Below are positions 47,684 to 58,751 of a stretch of DNA of 64,000 nt, piece after piece. The translations under genes and the position numbers were made by a program. Position 1 is the first letter of the stretch, and each line of letters starts with the position of its first letter. The notes beneath the pieces were generated by a model, which saw only the letters and a list, made by a program, of their open reading frames with translations, did no database searches and had not been told where the DNA came from. This stretch comes from Acidobacteriota bacterium (lineage in GTDB: Bacteria > Acidobacteriota > Terriglobia > Terriglobales > Acidobacteriaceae): positions 62,001 through 126,000 of the forward strand of contig JAJZBZ010000005.1 of the NCBI GenBank assembly GCA_021846275.1, in the 5' to 3' direction.

Positions 47684-49252
47684 CTGGGCAGCCAGTTGCT
47701 TGCGCGCAAGTCGATCGACAAGCTGATTCTGGATTCGGAGAATCCGGAGCATCGGCTGCAGAAGACGCTGGGGCCGTGGTCGCTGACGGCTCTGGGCATT
47801 GGCGCGGTGATCGGTTCGGGGATTTTCACGGTGATCGGGACGGCGATCTCCGGCAGCAAGGCGACGATGGCGAATCCGCTGGAGACGCCGCTTATCAACT
47901 ATCTGATGCATGCCAGCGGCCTGGGCGGGCGACCGGGCGCGGGACCGGCGATTGCGCTTTCGCTGGTGCTGGTGGCGATTGTCTGCGGGCTGACGGGGCT
48001 TTGTTACGCGGAGCTGGCGTCGATGATTCCGATTGCCGGGTCGGCGTACACGTATACGTATGCGACGCTGGGCGAACTGGTGGCGTGGATCATTGGCTGG
48101 GATCTGATTCTGGAATATGCCGGATCGAATATGACGGTAAGCGTGGGTTTTGCTGCGCATGTCGTCGATTTTCTGGACTGGTTCGGGCTGCATCCTTCAG
48201 CGCGGTGGATTTCGCCGGCGTATCTTTCGGACGGGCTGACGGACCTGCAGGGGCGCACGATTTACAACCCCGGCTGGCACTTTGGATTCAACATTCCGGC
48301 GTTTCTGGTGGTGCTGCTGCTGACGGTTCTGCTGGTGCGCGGGATTCGCGAGTCGGCGAAGGCGAACAACGCGATGGTCGCGGTGAAGATTGTGGCGATT
48401 CTGGTGTTTGTTTCGGCGGCGCTGGGGTATCTGCATCCGGGCTACTGGCACCCGTATATGCCGAATGGATGGTCGGGCGTGCTGGCCGGCGGATCGATCA
48501 TTTTTTTCACATATATCGGCTTTGATTCGGTTTCGACGGCGGCCGAGGAGTGCAGGAATCCGCAGCGCGATCTGCCGATCGGGATCATTGCGACGCTGAT
48601 TGTTTGCACGGTGCTGTATCTGGGCGTGGCCATCTGCCTGACGGGGCTGGTGCCGTGGCAGTCGATGGTGGATGACGCGGCGCCGGTGGTGAATGCGCTG
48701 AAGAAGCTGTCGGGAATGCCGGGTGCGCATCCGCTGCACTGGGTGAGGCTGGCAGTCCTGATCGGCGCGATCATGGGCATGATTTCGTCACTGCTGGTGT
48801 ACCAACTGGGGCAGTCGCGGGTGTGGTATTCGATGTCGCGGGACGGGCTGCTGCCGCGGGTTTTCAGCAAGGTGCATCCGGTCTTTCGCACGCCGGCGTT
48901 TTCGACGTGGGTGGCCGGATTTCTGGTGGCGATTCCGTCGGGGTTGTTCGATATTGAACTGCTGGCGAATCTGTCGAATATCGGGACGCTGTTTGCGTTC
49001 ATGCTGGTGTCGATCGGGGTGATCGTGCTGCGCTATCGCGATCCGGGCCGGAAGCGCGGATTTCGCGTGCCGGGCGGGCCGGTGATTCCGGCGCTGAGCG
49101 CGATTTTCTGCCTGCTGCTGATGGCCGGGCTGCCGGTTTCAACGTGGTATCGATTCTTTATCTGGCTGGCGGTGGGACTGGTGATCTATTTCTTTTACGG
49201 TCGGCATCGTTCGGAGTTTGCGCGCAGGCCGCGCGCGACGGGCGGGCGGTAG
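47684..49252 (+). CDS. APC-family amino acid permease
   Basis: 522 residues from a CTG at 47684 (523 codons including stop), 518 if TTG 47696 is used. GAAGGAG (47669-47675) lies 8 bases before CTG but 20 bases before TTG, so CTG is favoured. About 12 membrane segments; TM1 motif ALGIGAVIGSGIFTVIGTA with unwound Gly, then EEAARNP-like AAEECRNPQRDLP. LGPWSLTALG and YTYTYATLGELVAWIIGWDL match the cationic amino acid transporter branch. Located in the inner membrane; substrate unproven. A near-perfect hairpin GTGGGGCGGC / GCCGCTCCAC (47520-47548) lies upstream. Confidence 0.9.
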   Translation: MGSQLLARKSIDKLILDSENPEHRLQKTLGPWSLTALGIGAVIGSGIFTVIGTAISGSKATMANPLETPLINYLMHASGLGGRPGAGPAIALSLVLVAIVCGLTGLCYAELASMIPIAGSAYTYTYATLGELVAWIIGWDLILEYAGSNMTVSVGFAAHVVDFLDWFGLHPSARWISPAYLSDGLTDLQGRTIYNPGWHFGFNIPAFLVVLLLTVLLVRGIRESAKANNAMVAVKIVAILVFVSAALGYLHPGYWHPYMPNGWSGVLAGGSIIFFTYIGFDSVSTAAEECRNPQRDLPIGIIATLIVCTVLYLGVAICLTGLVPWQSMVDDAAPVVNALKKLSGMPGAHPLHWVRLAVLIGAIMGMISSLLVYQLGQSRVWYSMSRDGLLPRVFSKVHPVFRTPAFSTWVAGFLVAIPSGLFDIELLANLSNIGTLFAFMLVSIGVIVLRYRDPGRKRGFRVPGGPVIPALSAIFCLLLMAGLPVSTWYRFFIWLAVGLVIYFFYGRHRSEFARRPRATGGR

Positions 49253-49356
49253 CGACCGCGCGCCGACGATGCAGCAACGATAGGGCTGAGTGAACCGGGT
49301 TGCGCCAACAACGCCACGCCAACAACGCTGCGATGCGGCATGGAGATTTCCCCCGT

Positions 49357-50388
49357 ATGGAAACGATGGAAGAATGGATTCGCCGCCTGCCGAAGGCGGA
49401 GCTGCATCTGCATCTGGAAGGGACGATTACGCCGCGGACGCTGGTGGAGCTGAGCGCGCTTAAAGGCGAGCAAGCGAGCGCGATGACGCTGGCCGAGGCT
49501 GAGGCGCTGTATGCGTATGAGGATTTCACGGGATTTTTGCAGGCATTCAAGGCGGTGGTGACAGAGTTGCGCGGACCGGCGGAGTATGAGCTGGCGGCGT
49601 GGCGGATGCTGGAGGCGCTGGCCGAGCAGGGCGTGCGGCATGCCGAGGTGTATATCTCGGTGGGCGTGATTTTTCGACTGCGACCGGAAGAGGACAGACG
49701 TGATCCGGAGTTGTTTGCGCGGATTTTTGCGGCGCTGGAGCGTGCGCGCGTGCGCGGCGAGCGCGAGCTGGGCGTGACGCTCTATTGGATTTTTGACGCG
49801 GTGCGGCACTTCACATTGGACGAGGCGGCGCGGGTCTTTCGGCTGGCGGCTGCGATGCGGCGCGAGCATCCGTCGATTGTCGGCATCGGGCTGGGCGGCG
49901 ACGAGCGGCAGGCCGGGTCAGAGCCGTTTCGCGCGCTCTATGCCGAGGCTGCGGCGGCGGGACTGCGGCTGACGAACCATGCGGGCGAGACGACGGGTCC
50001 GGAGGCGATTCGCGAGGCGCTTGGGATTGGCTCGGAGCGGCTGGGGCATGCGCTCTCCGCCGAGCGGGACGCGGCGCTGATGGAGGAGCTGCGTCGGCGG
50101 CAGGTGCCGCTCGAACTGAATCCGGGGTCGAATGTGAGGACGGGAGTTTGCCCGTCGCGCGAAGAGCATCCGCTGCGGCGCTACTTCGACGCGGGGCTGA
50201 TGGTGACGGTGAACTCGGATGATCCGGCGTTCTTTGGCGCGACGGTGGCCGATGAGTATTGGCTGGCGCATGCGGTGCATGGGTTTACGCGCGAGGAGCT
50301 GCGGCGGCTGGCGGAGAATTCGTTCCGGGCCAGCTTCCTGCCGGAAGTGGAAAAGCAGCGATGGCTTGACCAGATTGGTTCCTGCTGA
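49357..50388 (+). CDS. Adenosine deaminase-family hydrolase
   Basis: 343 residues from the ATG at 49357 (ATG 49333 possible). Metal-dependent deaminase barrel: LPKAELHLHLEGTI (zinc ligands), LTNHAGETTGP (catalytic Glu), LGHALSAERD (His) and VTVNSDDPAFFG (Asp). The substrate may be adenosine, adenine or aminodeoxyfutalosine; the motifs do not decide. GGAG is 11 bases upstream. Confidence 0.88.
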   Translation: METMEEWIRRLPKAELHLHLEGTITPRTLVELSALKGEQASAMTLAEAEALYAYEDFTGFLQAFKAVVTELRGPAEYELAAWRMLEALAEQGVRHAEVYISVGVIFRLRPEEDRRDPELFARIFAALERARVRGERELGVTLYWIFDAVRHFTLDEAARVFRLAAAMRREHPSIVGIGLGGDERQAGSEPFRALYAEAAAAGLRLTNHAGETTGPEAIREALGIGSERLGHALSAERDAALMEELRRRQVPLELNPGSNVRTGVCPSREEHPLRRYFDAGLMVTVNSDDPAFFGATVADEYWLAHAVHGFTREELRRLAENSFRASFLPEVEKQRWLDQIGSC

Positions 50389-50467
50389 GTGGGCGCGCGG
50401 GGCGCGGCGGCTGGACAGGGCGGGCGAAAGCTGGGGTATGATCGTAGGTAACGAAGGAGAGGTTTCC

Positions 50468-50683
50468 ATGGCGGACAATGAGATGCAGGAGAATGCGGCA
50501 CCGGCAAGCTGGCACGCGATGCGCGCGCTGGGGTGGGTTTCTGTCGGGCTGGGCATTGCGGCCGTGGGACTGCTGGTGGGATCGGAGCTGCGCAAGCGGT
50601 ATCAGTTCAACCACCGAACGCCGTATGACTTTTACTCGAACAACGACGCGACGGGAGCGGGTGAGTTTGGGGTTGGGGTCTGA
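50468..50683 (+). CDS. Small single-membrane-pass protein
   Basis: 71 residues from the ATG at 50468, AAGGAGAGG upstream. A cytoplasmic N-terminus (MADNEMQENAAPASW) precedes one hydrophobic segment VSVGLGIAAVGLLVGSELR and a short polar tail. No family was recognised. Confidence 0.6.
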   Translation: MADNEMQENAAPASWHAMRALGWVSVGLGIAAVGLLVGSELRKRYQFNHRTPYDFYSNNDATGAGEFGVGV

Positions 50684-50726
50684 GGTTTGGAGACATATTG
50701 TTGGGTGACGTTCTGAGCAATTTTTA

Positions 50727-50755
50727 TTGACTTAACGTACCTTTGGGCTTAGCCT
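50727..50755 (+). promoter_or_regulatory. Sigma-70-like promoter of the low-G+C gene
   Basis: TTGACT (50727-50732), 17-base spacer, TAGCCT (50750-50755), 20 bases before the GTG. It matches the -35 well and the -10 moderately. Confidence 0.45.
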
Positions 50756-50774
50756 CTGCACGGAGGTAGAGCAA

Positions 50775-51164
50775 GTGTGCAAAAAATCAATTTCCAATAA
50801 TTCACAAAGTGTTAAGGTGTCCGCATCTCGGCAGGCAAATGTTTGTGATGTCCCAGACAATAAAGGGTTGAGAGTTAGCGTCAGGAACCTTAAAACCCAC
50901 GAGTTATACGAAGTAAGTGCAAAAAGCATTTATCCAACATCGGTCATTTTTCTCCTGGAGCCGCTGGGAAAATTTGGCCACCCATTGACGATTGAACGAA
51001 ACCTGATCGGCGAAGATTTGAATCGCGCTCTGCGCCTGCAGCAACTGGGTTCCGCAGGCGTAGATATCGATTTGATCTTGCCCCAGGAGGGTTGGATAAC
51101 CAAAGCCGACGCGATTATTGATCGGGCGCTAAAGAAATTCGCGACGGTTCCTGAAGCTCTTTAA
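50775..51164 (+). CDS. Hypothetical protein, low G+C, probably acquired
   Basis: 129 residues from a GTG with GGAGG 9 bases upstream. Base composition and codons (AAA, AAT, TTA, CAA) clearly differ from neighbours. There is no signal peptide or membrane segment; the middle reads GLRVSVRNLKTHELYEV, a beta-rich start, and the C-terminus is helical. No family was recognised. It is convergent with thrS, on whose other side lies the equally low-G+C ApeA-like gene. Confidence 0.6.
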   Translation: MCKKSISNNSQSVKVSASRQANVCDVPDNKGLRVSVRNLKTHELYEVSAKSIYPTSVIFLLEPLGKFGHPLTIERNLIGEDLNRALRLQQLGSAGVDIDLILPQEGWITKADAIIDRALKKFATVPEAL

Positions 51165-51206
51165 TTGTAGTTCGTCAGGGCATCCTCGTGTTTACAGTGC
51201 TGTCGC

Positions 51207-53264
51207 TTATAGCTCAACGGAGCGGGTTTGGGTGAGCGTGGTGGCGCGGGTGAGGAAGTCGGTGAGCGGGATCGATCCCTGGTCGCCTTTGCCGCGTGTG
51301 CGGACGCTGACGGATTGGGATTCGGCTTCCTTGTCGCCCATGACGAGGACGTAGGGCGTTTTCTGGTTGGCGAAGTCGCGGATCTTGGCGTTCATCTTTT
51401 CGTTGCGGGCGTCGAGTTCGACGCGGAGGCCGGCGGATTCGAGCGCGGTCTGGATCTGGCGGGCGTAATCGTGGTGGCGTTCGGCGATGGGCACCAGACC
51501 GACCTGAACGGGCGCGAGCCAGAGCGGGAAGGCTCCGGCGTAGTGCTCGATGAGGACGCCGAAGAATCGCTCGACGGAGCCGAAGAGCGCGCGGTGGACC
51601 ATGACGGGCTGGTGGCGCGCGCCGTCTTCGCCGATGTATTCCAGCTCGAAGCGGGCGGGAAGGTTGAAGTCGAACTGGACGGTGGAAAGCTGCCAGAGGC
51701 GGCCGAGGACATCGACGAGCTTGACATCGATTTTGGGACCGTAAAAGGCAGCCTCGCCGGGGATGGTTTTGTAGACGATGCCTTTGCGGTCGAGCGCGCG
51801 GCGCAGGCCGCTGACGGCGAGCGTCCAGTTCTCGTCCGAGCCGGCGTAGTGGGCGCGATCGTTCTCGTCCCAGGTGGAAAGCTCGACCTGAAACTCGGCG
51901 AAGCCGAAGGTGGTGAGGACGGACTCGGCGAACTCGATGCAGGCGACGACCTCGTCCTCGATCTGAGCGGGGGTGCAGAAGATGTGGGCGTCGTCCTGGG
52001 TGAAGCCGCGCACGCGCAGCAGGCCGTGCATGGTGCCGGAGCGCTCGTAGCGGTAGACGTTGCCGAGTTCGGCGAGACGCACGGGCAGGTCGCGGTAGCT
52101 TTTGGGCGAGTTTTTGTAGATGAGGATGTGGCCGGGGCAGTTCATCGGCTTCAGGCGATACTCGGCGTCGTCGAGTTCCATCGGGGTGTACATGTTGCCG
52201 GCGTAGAAGCCTTCGTGGCCGGAGATTTTCCATAGCTCGCGGCGCATGACGTGGGGCGTGTAGACGAGCGAGTAGCCGCGACGCAGACACTCCTCGCGCA
52301 TCCAGTCTTCCATGACTTTGCGGATGACGCCGCCTTTGGGATGCCAGAAGATGAGGCCCGATCCGGCGACTTCCTGAATGCTGAAGAGATCAAGCTGTTT
52401 GCCGAGGACGCGATGGTCGCGTTTGGCGGCTTCTTCCAGGCGCGCGAAGTGGGCGTCGAGGTCTTTCTGGGAGAAGAATGCTGTGCCGTAGATGCGCTGG
52501 AGCTGGGGATTTTTTTCGTCGCCGAGCCAGTAGGCACCGGCGAGCGTGGTGACCTTAACGGCCTTCACGCGGGCTGTGGAAGGAACGTGCGGGCCACGGC
52601 AGAAATCGACGAAATGGCCGTTGCGATAGAAGCTGACCTCGTCGCCGGGCTGTGTGAAGCGGGTGACGAAGTGGGTCTTCATGAACTCGCCTTCGCGGTC
52701 GAATTCGGCCAGCGCCTCGGCGCGCGGGCGCGTCTCGCGGACGAAGGGTTCGTTGCGCGCGATGACCTCGGCCATCTTCTGCTCGATGGCGGCGAGGTCG
52801 TCGGGCGTGAAGGGCTTTTCGCGGTAGAAATCGTAGAAGAAACCGGAGTCGGTGGCGGGGCCGTGGCCGAGTTTGGTTTCAGGAAAAAGCTCGAGCACGG
52901 CGGTGGCCATCACATGCGCGGCGGAGTGGCGGACGACGGCGAGCGCTTCGGGGTCTCGTTCGGTGACGAGCGTGAGGCGCATGTCCTCGGTGAGCGGCGT
53001 GGCGAGATCGACGAGGCGAGGCGCGGTGGCGCTCGATGCCGCGTACATGGCGGCGTCAGAGGATGCGGCTGCGGCTGCGGCGTTTGTTGTGGCGGCGGAT
53101 TCGGTGGCGGATTCCGTGGTCTGGACTGGCTCGATGCGCGCGACGACGCAGACGGCGGCCAGGCGCGGCGAGATGGACTCGGCAATCTGGAGTGGAGTGG
53201 TTCCGGCGGCTACGTGGCGCACCGCGCCGTCCGGCAGGTGGACCGCAATCTGATGTTCGCTCAT
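51207..53264 (-). CDS. thrS: Threonine-tRNA ligase
   Basis: 685 residues. Charges tRNA-Thr. A TGS domain (residues 1-45, HLPDGAVRHVAAGTTPLQIA) is separated by an Ala/Ser/Thr-rich insert (about 48-84) from the editing domain (VVRHSAAHVMATAVLELF with the HxxxH motif, FCRGPHVPST). The class II core has GLIFWHPKGGVIRKVMEDWM, zinc Cys in KPMNCPGHILIYK, YRYERSGTMHGLLRVRGFTQDDAHIFC and VMVHRALFGSVERF. The anticodon domain follows (LVPIAERHHDYA, LVMGDKEAE). No T-box was seen upstream. Confidence 0.96.
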   Translation of the reverse strand: MSEHQIAVHLPDGAVRHVAAGTTPLQIAESISPRLAAVCVVARIEPVQTTESATESAATTNAAAAAASSDAAMYAASSATAPRLVDLATPLTEDMRLTLVTERDPEALAVVRHSAAHVMATAVLELFPETKLGHGPATDSGFFYDFYREKPFTPDDLAAIEQKMAEVIARNEPFVRETRPRAEALAEFDREGEFMKTHFVTRFTQPGDEVSFYRNGHFVDFCRGPHVPSTARVKAVKVTTLAGAYWLGDEKNPQLQRIYGTAFFSQKDLDAHFARLEEAAKRDHRVLGKQLDLFSIQEVAGSGLIFWHPKGGVIRKVMEDWMREECLRRGYSLVYTPHVMRRELWKISGHEGFYAGNMYTPMELDDAEYRLKPMNCPGHILIYKNSPKSYRDLPVRLAELGNVYRYERSGTMHGLLRVRGFTQDDAHIFCTPAQIEDEVVACIEFAESVLTTFGFAEFQVELSTWDENDRAHYAGSDENWTLAVSGLRRALDRKGIVYKTIPGEAAFYGPKIDVKLVDVLGRLWQLSTVQFDFNLPARFELEYIGEDGARHQPVMVHRALFGSVERFFGVLIEHYAGAFPLWLAPVQVGLVPIAERHHDYARQIQTALESAGLRVELDARNEKMNAKIRDFANQKTPYVLVMGDKEAESQSVSVRTRGKGDQGSIPLTDFLTRATTLTQTRSVEL

Positions 53265-53417
53265 TGGCTTCCCGTTCTTCCCGTGCGGAGGGTCTGGTCC
53301 GCGAATTTTTCTCTGGATTTTTTTACTTTGGAGCAGCAGTATTCTTCAGGATAGCTGCTGGCGCGGCGGGCGTCGAGCGGAGTGGGCGCGGCAAGATTCA
53401 TTTGCAGCTATGCAAAG

Positions 53418-54695
53418 TCACAAAGGCTGATACATTTTTGACTGATAAAGGATTGGCTCGCGCAGAATGGATTCATCGATCCCGAGTTGAAGCAACATGA
53501 CGCACCGAATGAGCGCTTGCATCTGCTGATTGAGAAAGAACAACTCGCTCCAGTCCTTTACGACGTGATCGCTTTGGTTGAGTCCAAGATGTGTGTAAAA
53601 GTCCCGGGTATCCACAACTTTCTTGGCGAAATCCTCTTTGCTGCCAACCAGATTGACTGCGAAGTTCGGAGTCAACATATCGTAAATTTCTTTAAGTCGC
53701 TGCGCGAACTTTTTGCTCGACCCGCCTTGGATCCGGTTGAACCCCTCCAGCGCCTGGGCGAGGCTTAGAAACTCGGTTTCAGCGTGAACCGAAGTTTTTC
53801 TCAGCATTCCGAGAAGTGTTTTTTCGACAGGGCGTTTCTCTTTCGGAACAGCGAGCCACTTGTCCAGCGCACTGCTAAGCTTGTCACTACCGCATTTTAT
53901 ACATTTCGAGATATCGAATTTCTGATCGCGTTGCAGTGTCTTGTAAACAACCCATCCGACCTTGTCATCTTTGAAGAGTTGAAAACGTTTCAAGCTAATT
54001 GAGGTTCCGAGGATCAATGCAAAAAAGTTTTCAATACGCGACGCGATGTCGATGTACCACTCGAGCGACTGCGCAGAAGCTGGAAGTACTCGCACTCTTG
54101 GTATGGACTTGACCGTGGCCTTCTTCTTAAATACTGCTCCTCCGCCGCTGAACACTTCGCAAATAATTTCTGCGTCTAGCGGCTCACTTCTGAAGCTGAA
54201 TACATTCGAGGCTTTGGAGGGTGAACTATAAGTTGTCCCTTCACTTTTCCAATCGAAGCTCCACGGAGTTGGCAGCATTCGATGGATTTTTGTAAAGAAA
54301 AATCCTGCACCATCGACTTGTTTTGCTTCGAGCGAATCAATCTGCATTCCAAATACTGCGGCATTCACGCGGTAGTTCTGATTTGTAATTTTCCTATTCG
54401 TCGTGTAATCGGTCAGGCCCCCTTCGTTCAGCATGATGGCTTCGAAGAGCGAGCAGTCACCTTCCTGCGTGAACCCCACGAAGCAATTGACTCTTGGACG
54501 CGTCCCTGGTCCCATAGTAGCGAGATACTTGCTCATATCTCCCGGAAGAGTCGGACCGTAGTCTGGAGCTGTCGATAGCGTGACCTTGCCCTTTTTCACG
54601 ACAACCGTTCCAGTGAATTTGTCGTCCGGCGCTGTCGGCTGCCAAAACGCGCCTATTTTTTCAAAGGTGTCCATTAGCTTGATTTTTTTCGCCAT
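53418..54695 (-). CDS. ApeA-like HEPN-domain anti-phage candidate
   Basis: 425 residues. N-terminal beta-rich region (FWQPTAPDDKFTGTVVVKKG, about 15-230) resembles the ApeA N-terminal domain; the C-terminal helical region carries the HEPN RNase motif R364-DFYT-H369. This is the organisation of ApeA, a single-gene abortive-type defence protein thought to cleave RNA. The assignment rests on motif and architecture by eye, not on a search. Base composition is low-G+C and the Lys/Asn/Phe content differs from flanking thrS and pyrG, suggesting transfer. GGAGAG precedes the ATG; an extended -10 (TGATATAAT) lies at 54723-54731. Confidence 0.72.
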   Translation of the reverse strand: MAKKIKLMDTFEKIGAFWQPTAPDDKFTGTVVVKKGKVTLSTAPDYGPTLPGDMSKYLATMGPGTRPRVNCFVGFTQEGDCSLFEAIMLNEGGLTDYTTNRKITNQNYRVNAAVFGMQIDSLEAKQVDGAGFFFTKIHRMLPTPWSFDWKSEGTTYSSPSKASNVFSFRSEPLDAEIICEVFSGGGAVFKKKATVKSIPRVRVLPASAQSLEWYIDIASRIENFFALILGTSISLKRFQLFKDDKVGWVVYKTLQRDQKFDISKCIKCGSDKLSSALDKWLAVPKEKRPVEKTLLGMLRKTSVHAETEFLSLAQALEGFNRIQGGSSKKFAQRLKEIYDMLTPNFAVNLVGSKEDFAKKVVDTRDFYTHLGLNQSDHVVKDWSELFFLNQQMQALIRCVMLLQLGIDESILREPILYQSKMYQPL

Positions 54696-54722
54696 ATTCG
54701 CTCTCCAGGCAGTTGCGGCTGA

Positions 54723-54731
54723 ATTATATCA
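54723..54731 (-). promoter_or_regulatory. Extended -10 promoter of the ApeA-like gene
   Basis: On the minus strand TGATATAAT, a consensus TATAAT with the TGn extension, 27 bases before the ATG. No good -35 at 17 bases, as expected for extended -10 promoters. Confidence 0.6.
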
Positions 54732-54787
54732 GTGGTTTTAATTCGGATCGGAAAGGTGGTCGTGCGTCGAGCGGCAGGTTGCTGTGA

Positions 54788-56584
<1,797 letters not shown>

Positions 56585-56644
56585 AGCGTGTGCGCGAGCG
56601 ACAGGCTGCGAGCGGTGGGCTGCGTGAGGCTGGCGGGGCGATCG

Positions 56645-57223
56645 TCAGCGCGGCTGGCGGGATTTCCAGACGAGGTAGAGTCCCCAGGCGGCATGGGTGC
56701 AGCAGTCGCGGATGGTGCCGTCGAGGAGCATGGACTCGAAGTCGGCGATGGAACAGGAGCGCACGACGAGATCGTGCTCTTCCGGGTCGGGGTCTTTTTC
56801 GGTTTCGCTGAGGCCGGTGGCGAGAAAGATGAACTGGCGCTGGCGGGTGAAGCCGTAGGCGACCCAGTGCATGCCGAGGCAGGTCATGCTGGCTGCGGCG
56901 AGTCCGGTTTCTTCTTTCAGTTCGCCGCGAGCGAGTTCTTCGGGATCGACGCCGGCGGTCTCCCAGCCGCCCTGCGGCAGCTCCAGCGCGCGCTGGCCTA
57001 TGGTGTAGCGGTATTGTTCGACGAGCCAGATGCGGTCGCCATCAATGGGCAGGATGAGCGCGCAGTCTTCTTTTTCGACGACGCCGTAGATGCCTTGTTT
57101 GCCGTTGGAGCGCAGGATCGAGTCCTCGCGCAGGCGCATCCAGGGGTTCTGGTAGATTTCGCGCGTGGAGAGCGTCTGGATGCTGGGCGCGGGCTGTGGC
57201 TTGGGTGTGAAGGCATCGGGCAT
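56645..57223 (-). CDS. Nudix hydrolase, ADP-ribose pyrophosphatase type
   Basis: 192 residues. Nudix box GWETAGVDPEELARGELKEE: the usual REUxEE Arg is Gly (GELKEE), but all metal-binding Glu are present. WLVEQYRYTIGQRALELPQGG is typical of ADP-ribose/NDP-sugar pyrophosphatases. Cytoplasmic; hydrolyses a nucleoside diphosphate linked to another moiety. Confidence 0.88.
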   Translation of the reverse strand: MPDAFTPKPQPAPSIQTLSTREIYQNPWMRLREDSILRSNGKQGIYGVVEKEDCALILPIDGDRIWLVEQYRYTIGQRALELPQGGWETAGVDPEELARGELKEETGLAAASMTCLGMHWVAYGFTRQRQFIFLATGLSETEKDPDPEEHDLVVRSCSIADFESMLLDGTIRDCCTHAAWGLYLVWKSRQPR

Positions 57224-57291
57224 GTGTGGCTCCGTGGATGGCAGGGAACTGGCAGCGGATTCTGTGCTGCGCGAATTCAGAGCGCGTGGCT

Positions 57292-58197
57292 TCAGTGCTG
57301 GCTGCGGGCGTGCAGCGTGGCGGCTACGCTGGCGAAGGCATCCTGCCAGTGAGGCAGGCGCAGGTCGAGTGTGGAGGCGAGCAGCGAGCCGTCGAGGCGG
57401 CTGTTGAGCGGGCGGCGCGCGGGCGTGGGATAGTCGGCGGTCGCGATGGGCGTGAGCACGGGCGGTGGTTGCGCGGTGGCGAAGGCGGCAAAGATCGCTG
57501 ACGCGAAGCCGTGCCAGGTGGTTTCTCCGGCGCAGGCCATGTGGTAGACGCCGGACGGTGGCGCGAAGCCTTCACCGAGTCGCGCGGCGAGATCGACTGT
57601 GGCTGCGGCGAGGGCTTCGGCGGTGGTGGGCGCACCGTGCTGGTCGCTCACGATGGAGAGCGCTCGGCGTTCGCGACCGAGACGCAGCATGGTGTGAAGG
57701 AAGTTGCGGCCCTCGGCGGCGTAGACCCAGCTTGTGCGGAAGATGAGATGCTGCGCGCCGGTGGAGGCGATGGCCTGTTCGCCGGCGAGCTTGGACGCGC
57801 CGTAGACGTTGAGCGGGCCGGTGGGATCGGTCTCGCGCCAGGGCAGAGTGCCGGAGCCGTCGAAGACGTAGTCGGTAGAGTAGTGAAGGAGCCAGCCGTC
57901 GAGACGGGCCATCTCTTCGGCGAGGATTTGCGGAGCGGTCGCGTTGACGGCGAAGGCCCGATCACGCTCGCTTTCGGCGCGGTCCACGGCGGTGTAGGCG
58001 GCGGCGTTGATGAGGATTTGCGGCTGGTGGTGGCGGACGGCCTGGCGCAGTGCGTCGACGTCGGCGAAGTCAAGCTGAGCGCGGCTGAGCGCTGTGACCG
58101 AGTAGGCTGCGAACTGTGGCGCGGCGGCGAAGCGGCGTGTGAGTTCCGCGCCGAGCTGGCCGCCGGAGCCGAGCACGAGCAGGCGCGGGGCGCTCAT
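57292..58197 (-). CDS. rfbD: dTDP-4-dehydrorhamnose reductase
   Basis: 301 residues from the ATG at 58197, overlapping rfbC by 4 bases. Last step of dTDP-L-rhamnose synthesis. Motifs LLVLGSGGQLGAELTRRF (NADP), INAAAYTAVDRAES, YSTDYVFDGSGTLPWRETD, YGASKLAGE (Tyr/Lys) and RTSWVYAAEGRNFLHTM. Third gene of rfbA-rfbC-rfbD; rfbB is not in the window. Confidence 0.94.
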   Translation of the reverse strand: MSAPRLLVLGSGGQLGAELTRRFAAAPQFAAYSVTALSRAQLDFADVDALRQAVRHHQPQILINAAAYTAVDRAESERDRAFAVNATAPQILAEEMARLDGWLLHYSTDYVFDGSGTLPWRETDPTGPLNVYGASKLAGEQAIASTGAQHLIFRTSWVYAAEGRNFLHTMLRLGRERRALSIVSDQHGAPTTAEALAAATVDLAARLGEGFAPPSGVYHMACAGETTWHGFASAIFAAFATAQPPPVLTPIATADYPTPARRPLNSRLDGSLLASTLDLRLPHWQDAFASVAATLHARSQH

Positions 58198-58751
58198 GCG
58201 GGGAGTTCCTCGAAGACATCGGCCTCGGCGAAGCGCGCGCCGGCGGCGTCTTTGGCGGAGACGATGGCCGCGTCGGGCGCGATGCCCCAGTCGATGGCGA
58301 GCGCGGGATCGTTCCAGAGGATGGTGCGCTCGCCGGCGGCGCAGTAGATGTCGGTGACCTTGTAGACGAAGGTCGCCGGGCCTTCGAGGACGGCGAAACC
58401 GTGAGCGAAGCCGACGGGAATCCAGAGCATGCGCGCGGAGTCGGCGTCGAGATCGACGGCGACGTGATGGCCGAAGGCGGGGCTGTGACGGCGAAGATCG
58501 ACGGCGACATCGCGGACGCGGCCAGAGGCGACGCGGACGAGCTTGCCCTGCGGATGAATGGACTGGTAATGAAGGCCGCGCACGACGTTGGATCTCGAGA
58601 CGGAGAGATTGTCCTGGACCCAGTGAGTGGGCAGGTTGAGCGCGGCGAAGCGGTCGAGATTCCAGGTTTCGAGGAAGCATCCGCGCTCGTCGGCGAAGAT
58701 GCGCGGTTCGAGGATGAGCACGCCGGGCAGGGCGGTTTCGATGACCTTCAC
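58194..58751 (-). CDS. rfbC: dTDP-4-dehydrorhamnose 3,5-epimerase
   Basis: 185 residues. Cupin: [19 protein letters not shown]-like [20 protein letters not shown] with catalytic His, [20 protein letters not shown], and [13 protein letters not shown]. It overlaps rfbA and rfbD by 4 bases each. Confidence 0.95.
   Translation of the reverse strand: MKVIETALPGVLILEPRIFADERGCFLETWNLDRFAALNLPTHWVQDNLSVSRSNVVRGLHYQSIHPQGKLVRVASGRVRDVAVDLRRHSPAFGHHVAVDLDADSARMLWIPVGFAHGFAVLEGPATFVYKVTDIYCAAGERTILWNDPALAIDWGIAPDAAIVSAKDAAGARFAEADVFEELPA

Noticed and set aside
49303-49328. Two copies of GCCAACAACGC before the deaminase gene
   Set aside because: Too short and isolated to call a repeat element.
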